From NCBI GenBank assembly GCA_021647365.1, contig JAKIUW010000030.1:1-40432 (forward strand): a DNA stretch of 40,432 nucleotides. The letters are read 5' to 3'. This document shows positions 34,157 to 40,432 of the stretch, in pieces. The DNA comes from Cocleimonas sp. (GTDB lineage: Bacteria > Pseudomonadota > Gammaproteobacteria > Thiotrichales > Thiotrichaceae). Both the position numbers and the translations under genes were made by a program. The notes under the pieces were generated by a model that had not been told where the DNA came from, made no database searches, and saw only the letters and a list, made by a program, of their open reading frames with translations. Within the stretch, counting starts at the first letter, position 1; each line of letters begins with the position of its first letter.

Positions 34157-34260
34157 CTTAAATCTCCTTTGAGTTTATCGTTTTAATGTCATGAACATTA
34201 TGTATATCCATATAACGAGAGGGATTCTAGTGTGATTTTCATTGTTAATCAAGTAGCTAG

Positions 34261-34285
34261 AAGCACACCCCCTAGTTTTACACGG
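34261..34285. repeat. Dispersed repeat, single unit (short C-run, CTAG subtype)
   Basis: This copy has only five C and ends ACACGG, so it is the most decayed single unit. It lies 14 nt beyond the folE2 stop and upstream of the DUF2853 gene. Confidence 0.85.
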
Positions 34286-34299
34286 TACAGTTATCAATA

Positions 34300-35274
34300 T
34301 CAGTGTGGAAACTCGCGTGGGTCATCACGATAACCACCTTCAACACCCTTGGTGATAATAGCTACCGCATCGTGTGGGTGTAAACTTTCCATATGATTTA
34401 CACGTACCCAAAAATCATCCAGTGTTTTATCTTTATTTAATTCTGCTTGAACACGTCTTGCCGCGTCTTCACAAAACATAAGGTTTGCAGCATTTAAACG
34501 TGCAAACTCTTGCTCATCCGCACGTTTTACTACGGACTGAACGGGTGTTGGCAAGGCCGTTTCAATTTGGTCAATTAGGCGTGAGATAGGCATATCATCC
34601 ACTTTATCAGAAAGCCTCACACGCACCTGAGCAATAGAGCGCTGGCTGTGTGGCGTTGCAGAAATACCTTCTGGCGTGCCTAGCCATTCGTGTACTTTCT
34701 CTAAATCAACGGAGCCAGACTTGCCAAACTCATCTTGGAAGCCTTGCTGAATAATGTCGCGTGAAAGCGCGGCAGAACAAGGGCAGGTTGATGAATAAGG
34801 CACTTCGATACTGAGCTCTGTTGTCAGTTTTCCATCGCGTAATGATGTGATAGGACGAACTTTGTAAGCCTTCCAGCCGGTGTTATCGCTAATCAAAGAT
34901 TTACGACGTTCAAAAAACTCAAGGCGACATTCTAAGTAAGCGCTGTCACTGATACCTTCTTGTGACTCCACAAAATGCTCGACAATCTCGCGCAATAATT
35001 TAGGGGTGATGACATTGTCGCTCAACATTTTATCAACTGCTAAATAGAGGCGCGACATGTGAATGCCCTTATTCTTAGGGTCAGGGAGATTAACGTACGC
35101 CTGAACGCGCGCAACGGTTTGCATCTGTATGCCCTTGCCATTTAGCATGTGAACCGGCACTTCAATCTCACTCATGCCAACCCAGTTTAATGGGGCATTA
35201 GGACCTTCGTGGGGTTCGTTCGCGATGTCGGGTAAATCACAACTTTTATCTGTACAGCCTTCACTTGCACTCAT
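34300..35274 (-). CDS. folE2: GTP cyclohydrolase FolE2 (type IB)
   Basis: FolE2 makes dihydroneopterin triphosphate from GTP, opening folate and queuosine-precursor synthesis; it is the alternative to the zinc-dependent FolE. The 324-residue protein has the family blocks NWVGMSEIEVPV, HMSRLYLAVDK, VPYSSTCPCSAALSRDI and HNxESLHPHDAVA-like MESLHPHDAVAIIT. The N-terminal extension (about 1-25) with two Cys is longer than in some relatives. A pair of repeats precedes the gene. In some bacteria FolE2 is induced by zinc limitation; I see no clear Zur-type site. Confidence 0.94.
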   Translation of the reverse strand: MSASEGCTDKSCDLPDIANEPHEGPNAPLNWVGMSEIEVPVHMLNGKGIQMQTVARVQAYVNLPDPKNKGIHMSRLYLAVDKMLSDNVITPKLLREIVEHFVESQEGISDSAYLECRLEFFERRKSLISDNTGWKAYKVRPITSLRDGKLTTELSIEVPYSSTCPCSAALSRDIIQQGFQDEFGKSGSVDLEKVHEWLGTPEGISATPHSQRSIAQVRVRLSDKVDDMPISRLIDQIETALPTPVQSVVKRADEQEFARLNAANLMFCEDAARRVQAELNKDKTLDDFWVRVNHMESLHPHDAVAIITKGVEGGYRDDPREFPH

Positions 35275-35398
35275 GGGGGAGGAGTCCTTAATTGGTAATT
35301 AGTTAAGCAGATGGCGATTATATTAGTCCTACTTAGATTATGCACTTACTTTTATTTAGAGAAGGTTATTGTGTTGTCCTTATTAAATGCATTTCTCA

Positions 35399-35472
35399 AA
35401 GCACACCCCCCCACTTTTACATGATGTTTCTTATAAACCATAAACATCATGTAAAAGTGGGGGGGTGTGCTT
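35399..35472. repeat. Dispersed repeat, inverted pair (AGTG subtype)
   Basis: Arms 35399-35429 and 35442-35472 are perfectly complementary over 31 nt with a 12-nt loop. The pair lies 22 nt after the histidine phosphatase stop and well upstream of the folE2 start. Confidence 0.96.
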
Positions 35473-35494
35473 GTATAACTATAACCAGAGACAG

Positions 35495-36103
35495 TTAAAG
35501 CAAATGCAAAACCCTAATCTCCGCTGTTTCGAGATGTACCATTTCACGTTGCTTGCTTGCAGGATATTTCTTGAAAGCAGCTTGCAGTATTTGCAAGGTG
35601 TCACCGTGGGCGACCAGCAAAAATGTTTCGCCATTAAACTGTTTCTCAAGTGATGCGACTACGGCTGTTGCACGCTGCATAACGGCATCGGCGCTCTCGG
35701 CGTTATCAATGGTGTGGGATGAGTCAATCGCATCGTTATCCCAAACGGTTTGGTAATGGGTATTATCCATTAATTCAAAGTCACCAAAATCACGTTCGCG
35801 TAGTTTTGCATCTAGTTCGATAGAGTGAGCGCTTGCTAATAATTCTTTAGCGATTTTTGCAGACTCGTGTGCGCGTTTAAAGTCTGAACTGATAATGCGT
35901 GTGTTTGCATCAAGATCATTTTTATCAAGCACACGCGTCACGCTTTGTGTAACTTGAGCACGACCTTCATTGCTCAAGCCGTATTTAGGGATGCCATTTT
36001 CGGGCGTGCTGACAATTAAGCCTTCAACATTTGCCATGCTTTCACCGTGGCGCAGTGCAAAATAGTGGTTTTTGAGTAATGCGAAATTTAATAAATAATT
36101 CAT
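35495..36103 (-). CDS. Histidine phosphatase-superfamily protein
   Basis: The 202-residue protein has the RHG motif ALRHGES (H19 phospho-acceptor) and the second histidine in LVAHGDTL, with the expected arginine in SDFKRAHESA. This fold covers phosphoglycerate mutases, sugar phosphatases and cobalamin phosphatases; the substrate cannot be chosen. The N terminus has a short NYLLNFALLKNHYF lead. No strong ribosome site is seen. Confidence 0.85.
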   Translation of the reverse strand: MNYLLNFALLKNHYFALRHGESMANVEGLIVSTPENGIPKYGLSNEGRAQVTQSVTRVLDKNDLDANTRIISSDFKRAHESAKIAKELLASAHSIELDAKLRERDFGDFELMDNTHYQTVWDNDAIDSSHTIDNAESADAVMQRATAVVASLEKQFNGETFLLVAHGDTLQILQAAFKKYPASKQREMVHLETAEIRVLHLL

Positions 36104-36407
36104 TTAAGGAGTCTCTGATTAAGTCGATTAGAATTTAGCGCAGAAAAAACTGTCGCTATTTTTTGCGAAGTGAGCTGGAATGGTCGCTCCCTTGTAGCGA
36201 TCTTCGTGGAAAATATCGGCAGTTTTAGCAAGTTAAAAATAATTGGACTTGATTAGAGCCTCCTTAATCATCCTAACAAAAGTTGGCTTAATAAGAATAG
36301 TCTCAAAACTAATATTTTTTAAGCTTTGTTTCAGCTTAGTCTACTATTATTAGAAGCATGAGAATAATCTCGTAGAGAAAGTATCTCCAACATTAGGAAT
36401 AATAATC
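36104..36407. other. 304-bp divergent gap without a gene
   Basis: This AT-rich stretch separates the histidine phosphatase and cytochrome genes. I see small inverted repeats only, such as CGCT/AGCG at 36185-36199, and no dispersed-repeat unit. Promoters for both genes are presumably here. Confidence 0.5.
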
Positions 36408-37361
36408 ATGAAAACATTAAAACCGCTATTAATTGCCGCTTCTATTTTGCTATCGCAAGCTTCTTTTGCAAGTGATGAACATGAAGAAGGCGAAAAACTT
36501 TTTAAAGCTAATTGTGACGTTTGTCATGGAAGCACGGGTGGAATGGACATGAGCAAGCGCCTTGCTCCACCCATTGCCGCCGTAAGATTACATTATATCG
36601 ATGCTTATCCAGACCAAGACAGCTTTGTTAATGCTGTTTCAAGCTGGGTTGAAAAGCAAGATGAGAACAAAAGCCTTATGCGTGGAGCCATCCGAAAATT
36701 CAAAATCATGCCACCGCTTGTTGTTGCTAAAGAAGATGCACAAAAAATTGCAGCATACATTTACGCGGGTGATATTGACGAAATTGAAGGCTTTAAAGAG
36801 CATGTTGAAGAAGAACATGGAAAGCAAGGCATGGGTCAACACAAAGGCAAAGGCATGGGTAAAATGTGCGGTGAAGGCAAACACAAAAAAGGCATGCATG
36901 AGGAGGGAGAAGGAATGCATCAAAAAGGTATGCACCAGCAAATGCATGGCATGGGAAAGAAAATGCAAGGTAAAGGCATGGGCAAAGGAAAACGCTCTGG
37001 CAAGGGAGGAATGAAAGGCATGATGCAGCAGCTCAATATTAGCCCTGATCAGCAAGCGGCAATGAAGCCATTGATGATGCAAAAAAGATCAACCATGCAA
37101 CCACTGCGCAAGCAAATGATGCAAATCAAACAAGCGATTGAGCAGTTAGATACCGCTAGCCCTACCTATAAAGCGGATATTTTCTCACTTGCTGAAAAGA
37201 AGGCAGGTCTTGTTCGCCGCATGGTGATAGAAAAAGGCGAAATGCGTATGAAGTTTGATGCTATTTTAAGCCCTGCTCAACGCAATCAACTGAAAGAATT
37301 AAAGAAGTCAAAGAAAAGTTCTCACCGTAAGATGCGTAAAATGATGAATATGAAACACTAG
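36408..37361 (+). CDS. Cytochrome c / Met-His-rich / Spy-like fusion protein
   Basis: The 317-residue periplasmic protein starts with a signal peptide (about 1-21, ASFA-S). A cytochrome c domain follows, with the heme motif CDVCH at C36, C39 and H40 and a probable distal ligand M101 (FKIMPP). Residues about 138-205 are a low-complexity Gly/Met/His/Lys stretch, rich in possible copper- or metal-binding residues, including an isolated Cys154. A helical C-terminal domain (about 206-300) shows two Spy/CpxP-like LTxxQ-type motifs, LNISPDQQ and LSPAQRNQ, and ends in a basic Met/His tail. This combination suggests a heme-bearing metal- or stress-responsive periplasmic chaperone or sensor. A terminator follows. 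Confidence 0.8.
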   Translation: MKTLKPLLIAASILLSQASFASDEHEEGEKLFKANCDVCHGSTGGMDMSKRLAPPIAAVRLHYIDAYPDQDSFVNAVSSWVEKQDENKSLMRGAIRKFKIMPPLVVAKEDAQKIAAYIYAGDIDEIEGFKEHVEEEHGKQGMGQHKGKGMGKMCGEGKHKKGMHEEGEGMHQKGMHQQMHGMGKKMQGKGMGKGKRSGKGGMKGMMQQLNISPDQQAAMKPLMMQKRSTMQPLRKQMMQIKQAIEQLDTASPTYKADIFSLAEKKAGLVRRMVIEKGEMRMKFDAILSPAQRNQLKELKKSKKSSHRKMRKMMNMKH

Positions 37362-37383
37362 CAAGAAAAGCGACTCCTATTTG

Positions 37384-37408
37384 AAGCGTCCATTTTGGGC
37401 GCTTTTTT
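37384..37408 (+). terminator. Hairpin terminator after the cytochrome fusion gene
   Basis: AAGCGTCC and GGGCGCTT form an 8-bp stem with one G-T pair, followed by a T-run. Confidence 0.85.
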
Positions 37409-37480
37409 GTATCTGCTATTCCTTGCTTTTTATAATGTTATGAACTATTTATAAGGTACATATTTAAAAAGGAGAAGAAT

Positions 37481-38848
37481 ATGGCAGAGACTAGCGCACA
37501 AACAATCGCTCAAACTAATGATCTCGTTTACGCACTTGATGATACCCCCGCTTTTACTGAATCCACCTTTGCAGCCATCCAGCATGTGCTTGCTAGTTTT
37601 GTAGGAATAATTACGCCCACACTTGTGATTGGTGGCGTATTAGGCTTAGGAAGCCACATTCCTTATCTTATCAGTATGGCGCTAATCGTTTCAGGCGTCG
37701 CAACCTTTATCCAAGCCCGCAGAACATTAGGGGTTGGCGCAGGAATGTTGTGCGTACAAGGCACTAGTTTTGCTTTTTTAGGTTCTATACTGGCTGCTGG
37801 TTTTATCGCAAAAGGTAAAGGGGGTGGGCCTGATGAAATACTGTCGCTTATATTTACCATTTGTTTTTTTGGTGCATTTGTCGAAATATTCTTAAGCCAG
37901 TTTATAGGGAAACTTAAAAATGTGGTCACACCTTTGGTTACAGGCATTGTTATCACGTTGATTGGTTTAAGCCTTATAAAAGTAGGCATGACGGATTTGG
38001 CAGGAGGCTTTAAAGCCAAAGATTTAGGTAGCCCTCAAAACTTGATGCTGGGTGGCACCGTGCTGTTTGTGGTAATTTTTATGAATGCTATGAAAAATCA
38101 ATGGTTAAGAATTTCATCCATCGCCATAGGGCTTATTGTTGGCTTTATCATTGCGTGGTTTATGGGGAAAGTTAATTTTGATAATTTGGCAGGCTTGCCT
38201 TTACTTAGTATCCCGATGCCTTTTAAATATGGTTTCTCATTTGATCTGACTGCCTTTATTCCTATCGCCATTATTTATGTCATCACGGCAATAGAAACAA
38301 CGGGTGACATTACGGCTAACTGTGTTATTTCTGGGCAAGAAATAGAGGGTGAGAAATACCGTAATCGTGTAAAAGGTGGCGTACTTGCTGATGGCATTAA
38401 TTCTATGATTGCCGCGACTCTTAACACTTTTCCAAATACAACATTTAGCCAAAACAATGGCGTAATCCAACTCACTGGTATTGCCAGTCGTCATGTGGGA
38501 TATTACATTGCTGCTATCTTAATTATTCTTGGTTTGTTTCCTGTTGTCGGCGGTGTATTGCAAAATATGCCCAAGCCAGTTTTAGGTGGCGCAACACTCG
38601 TTATGTTTGCAATGGTCGCGGCGGCAGGTGTTAGAATCTTGAAGCGCGTGCCTATGACGCGCCGAAGCATGTTGATTATAGCGGTCTCTTTTGGGCTTGG
38701 CTTAGGTGTGATGATGGTGCCTGAAGTAACGGCTCAACTACCTAAATTAGCTAAAAACTTATTTAGCAGCCCAGTTACTACCGGTGGATTAGCGGCAATC
38801 ATTTTGAACTTGATCTTGCCTAGAAATAATACACCTACACTAAACTGA
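37481..38848 (+). CDS. NCS2-family purine permease
   Basis: The 455-residue polytopic protein belongs to the nucleobase-cation symporter-2 family. It has about 12-14 membrane segments, the QHVLASFVGIITP start of the first helix, and the GDITANCVISGQEIEG-type motif with NTFPNTTFSQNNGVIQLTG, the usual substrate-binding block. Such proteins bring in xanthine, uric acid or uracil with protons. The next gene encodes a guanine-type deaminase, so a purine or oxidised purine is the likely substrate. AAGGAG precedes the ATG. Confidence 0.9.
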   Translation: MAETSAQTIAQTNDLVYALDDTPAFTESTFAAIQHVLASFVGIITPTLVIGGVLGLGSHIPYLISMALIVSGVATFIQARRTLGVGAGMLCVQGTSFAFLGSILAAGFIAKGKGGGPDEILSLIFTICFFGAFVEIFLSQFIGKLKNVVTPLVTGIVITLIGLSLIKVGMTDLAGGFKAKDLGSPQNLMLGGTVLFVVIFMNAMKNQWLRISSIAIGLIVGFIIAWFMGKVNFDNLAGLPLLSIPMPFKYGFSFDLTAFIPIAIIYVITAIETTGDITANCVISGQEIEGEKYRNRVKGGVLADGINSMIAATLNTFPNTTFSQNNGVIQLTGIASRHVGYYIAAILIILGLFPVVGGVLQNMPKPVLGGATLVMFAMVAAAGVRILKRVPMTRRSMLIIAVSFGLGLGVMMVPEVTAQLPKLAKNLFSSPVTTGGLAAIILNLILPRNNTPTLN

Positions 38849-38863
38849 AAATAGTTTATTATT

Positions 38864-38888
38864 GAGTGGAACGGTTCTCGTGCCACTC
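38864..38888 (+). promoter_or_regulatory. Hairpin between the permease and deaminase genes
   Basis: GAGTGG and CCACTC form a 6-bp stem, and inner ACG/CGT extends it across one A-G mismatch. It is in the 58-bp gap and has no T-run. It may tune readthrough or mRNA ends. Confidence 0.35.
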
Positions 38889-38906
38889 TTAATGGTCTGT
38901 GAATAA

Positions 38907-40250
38907 ATGAAAATATGGATAAAAAATCCACTCTCAATTCTAATTGAGGATGGAACAGATGCCCGTGGTGGTATCGTGATTTCTGATAACAAAATCACTG
39001 AAATATTAGTTTTAGGTGATGAACCATCTGAGCAAGCCGATCAAGTTTTTGATGCATCAGAGCATGTCGTGCTACCAGGTTTAATCAACACCCATCATCA
39101 CTTTTATCAAACGCTCACGCGCGCATTTCCTGATGCTTTGAATAAAGAATTATTCCCATGGCTCAAAAGCCTTTACCCTGTTTGGGCGGGATTAACCGAA
39201 GAGTTAATTCACGTTTCAACCCGCTTAGCTTCGGTTGAGTTATTGCTGTCTGGCTGTACCACCGCAGCGGATCATCACTATATTTTCCCCGAGGCAGCGC
39301 GCGAGGCTTTGGATATTCAAGTCGATGCGATGAAGTCAGTCGGTATACGTGGCACGCTTACGCGAGGCTCAATGAGCTTGGGCGAAGATGAGGGTGGATT
39401 GCCTCCACGCAACACCATTCAAACCGAAGATGCCATTCTTAGCGATTGTGATCGAGTGATTAACGAGTATCACGATGCCAGCGAAGGCTCGATGATGCAG
39501 GTAGCGCTTGCACCGTGTTCACCTTTCAGTGTGACAGAAGATTTAATGAAAGAAAGCGCGTTGTTGGCGCGTAAGAAAAATGTACGTTTGCATACGCATC
39601 TTGCAGAAACATTCGACGAGAATGACTTCTGCATAAAAGTATTTGGCGTGCGCCCCGTTGATTATTTAGAACGCGTCGGCTGGATGGCAGATGATGTTTG
39701 GTTGGCACACGGTATTCATTTTAATGATGAAGAAATCACACGCCTTGGCAAAGCAGGTGTGGGCGTGACTCATTGCCCAAGCTCAAATATGGTGTTAGGT
39801 TCGGGGCAATGCCGTACCTTGGAATTAGAAAAAGCAGGCTCGCCTGTCGGCTTAGGTGTTGATGGTTCTGCATCAAGCGACTGCTCTAATCTAATACAAG
39901 AAACTCGCCAAGCCATGCTCTTACAACGGCTACGTTATGGCTCGTCGGGTGTGACACATTTTGATGCCTTTCGCTGGGTGACAAAAGGCTCTGCAGCTTG
40001 TTTAGGGCGTGATGATATTGGTGAAATTGCGGTTGGTAAGCAGGCTGATTTGGCTTTGTTTAAATTGGATGAAATACGTTTTTCTGGTGCGGGTGATCCG
40101 CTAGCGGCACTGCTTTTATGTGGAGCGCACAAAGCCGACCGAGTTATGGTTGCAGGTGAGTGGAAAGTTAAAGACGGCGAAGCTGTTGGTATAGACTTGG
40201 AAGAGCTTCTTGCAGAACATGGCAAAGCAACCAAGGTATTAGCGCAATGA
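38907..40250 (+). CDS. 8-oxoguanine deaminase-type amidohydrolase
   Basis: The 447-residue protein is a metal-dependent amidohydrolase of the guanine/8-oxoguanine deaminase and chlorohydrolase group. It has the metal HxH in NTHHHFYQT (H63 and H65), HTHLAET, the later ligand in AHGIHF and the catalytic Asp in GVDGSASSD. The pattern NTHHHFYQTLTRAFPD resembles the characterised 8-oxoguanine deaminases that turn 8-oxoguanine into uric acid. The upstream purine permease supports a purine role. This links with mutY, which acts on 8-oxoguanine in DNA, but only loosely. A repeat unit follows, then an IS. Confidence 0.88.
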   Translation: MKIWIKNPLSILIEDGTDARGGIVISDNKITEILVLGDEPSEQADQVFDASEHVVLPGLINTHHHFYQTLTRAFPDALNKELFPWLKSLYPVWAGLTEELIHVSTRLASVELLLSGCTTAADHHYIFPEAAREALDIQVDAMKSVGIRGTLTRGSMSLGEDEGGLPPRNTIQTEDAILSDCDRVINEYHDASEGSMMQVALAPCSPFSVTEDLMKESALLARKKNVRLHTHLAETFDENDFCIKVFGVRPVDYLERVGWMADDVWLAHGIHFNDEEITRLGKAGVGVTHCPSSNMVLGSGQCRTLELEKAGSPVGLGVDGSASSDCSNLIQETRQAMLLQRLRYGSSGVTHFDAFRWVTKGSAACLGRDDIGEIAVGKQADLALFKLDEIRFSGAGDPLAALLLCGAHKADRVMVAGEWKVKDGEAVGIDLEELLAEHGKATKVLAQ

Positions 40251-40273
40251 AGAAGCAGAGCGAAGATATAAAG

Positions 40274-40302
40274 CATCATGTAAAAGTGGGGGGGTGTGCT
40301 TT
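40274..40302. repeat. Dispersed repeat, single unit (G-run form)
   Basis: The unit reads CATCATGTAAAAGTGGGG then GGGTGTGCTTT, 23 nt after the deaminase stop and just before the probable left end of an insertion sequence. Confidence 0.94.
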
Positions 40303-40308
40303 AAATCA

Positions 40309-40432
40309 CTACTGTCCCGTTAACATAAAAAGTAAGTGCCTGACTCCAAAATCTGATAAAATTGTCTTAGCAATAAGTCATTGAATCAAAGAAGGAATCA
40401 AGCATGGCACATCATAATACAGTCTTCTCACA
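40309..40432 (+). mobile_element. Left part of a probable IS4-type insertion sequence
   Basis: The stretch from about 40309 holds a non-coding lead of about 95 nt and then the start of a transposase gene. The exact left end and inverted repeat cannot be fixed without the right end, which is off-window. Confidence 0.4.
40404..40432 (+). CDS. Partial transposase, first nine residues
   Basis: The product starts MAHHNTVFS and runs off the window. This start is typical of IS4-group transposases with a DUF4372 N-terminal domain (MAHHNT-type). AAGGAATCA before the ATG is a good ribosome site. Only nine residues are seen, so the family call is tentative. Confidence 0.6.

Noticed and set aside
36639..37082. 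A 147-codon open frame on the minus strand rich in His and Phe
   Set aside because: It is the antisense shadow of the Met/His/Lys-rich linker of the cytochrome fusion gene, has no ribosome site, and has an unlikely composition.
38849..38906. A purine riboswitch before the deaminase gene
   Set aside because: The gap is only 58 bp and holds a single hairpin, too short for a known purine aptamer.
453..40302. A CRISPR array made from the repeated units
   Set aside because: The units are kilobases apart and inverted at places, with genes between them, no regular spacers and no cas genes.
453..40302. DNA uptake signal sequences, as in Haemophilus or Neisseria
   Set aside because: Position and inverted pairing look similar, but the conserved unit is 25-32 nt rather than 9-12 nt, and only one of 15 loci is wholly within a gene. 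Not excluded, only less likely.
453..40302. The repeats as ordinary rho-independent terminators
   Set aside because: Single units cannot fold alone, pairs lack a T-run, and three loci (453, 6598, 27788) have a separate T-tailed terminator next to them.

Overview
The window looks like chromosome from a free-living, AT-leaning gammaproteobacterium. The evidence is a set of typical gammaproteobacterial genes and linkages: mutY with yggX, coaE with zapD, a pit/DUF47 pair, rsmE, queG, ppx, a COQ7-type ubiquinone hydroxylase and an AlgR-like LytTR regulator. A DsrE2-type protein and a single-cysteine DsrC/TusE-like protein suggest, without proving, a sulfur-oxidising lineage. I cannot name the species from the sequence.

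Layout. 1-6.6 kb: partial LytTR regulator, COQ7-like protein, secreted ankyrin protein, bioD (minus), ppx, GT4 glycosyltransferase, DUF3530 hydrolase. 6.7-14.3 kb: DsrE2 protein, rsmE, then a minus-strand block of a DUF898 membrane protein, M48 protease, DUF3144 protein, queG, a secreted S1 protease and an FHA-membrane protein. 14.5-19.7 kb: tRNA-Phe, a periplasmic MBL hydrolase, then fpr, yggX, mutY and an ABC exporter on the minus strand. 19.7-25.9 kb: DUF2333 protein, second MBL hydrolase, SASA-type esterase, second ankyrin protein, small membrane protein, pit and its DUF47 partner. 26-32.3 kb: FAD/NAD(P) oxidoreductase, DsrC/TusE-like protein, DoxX protein, DUF1127 protein, a LysR-azlC-azlD operon, a beta-hydroxyacid dehydrogenase and a GFA protein. 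32.4-36.1 kb: zapD, coaE, DUF2853 protein, folE2 and a histidine phosphatase. 36.4-40.4 kb: a cytochrome c/Spy-like fusion, a purine permease with an 8-oxoguanine deaminase-type amidohydrolase, and the first codons of an IS transposase at the right edge.

The most striking feature is a dispersed short repeat, about 25-32 nt per unit, with core TAAAAGTGGGGGGGTGTGC and a CATCATG flank. I count 15 loci: 11 single units and 4 head-to-head inverted pairs that would fold into near-perfect hairpins. Fourteen loci lie just 3' of, or overlap, stop codons. All six convergent gene gaps wider than 30 bp carry a copy, and none of the eight divergent (promoter) gaps does. One copy lies inside bioD, in frame, and one forms the last seven codons and the stop of the DUF3144 gene. 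Paired copies always have matching arm subtypes (CTAG core or AGTG core), which points to hairpin-level selection or origin of both arms together. No transposase or other partner gene for this family is visible here.

Other points of interest are the cytochrome c/Met-His-rich/Spy-like fusion, the overlapping secreted protease-FHA gene pair, and a sequence box shared upstream of the DsrE2, DsrC/TusE-like and DUF1127 genes.
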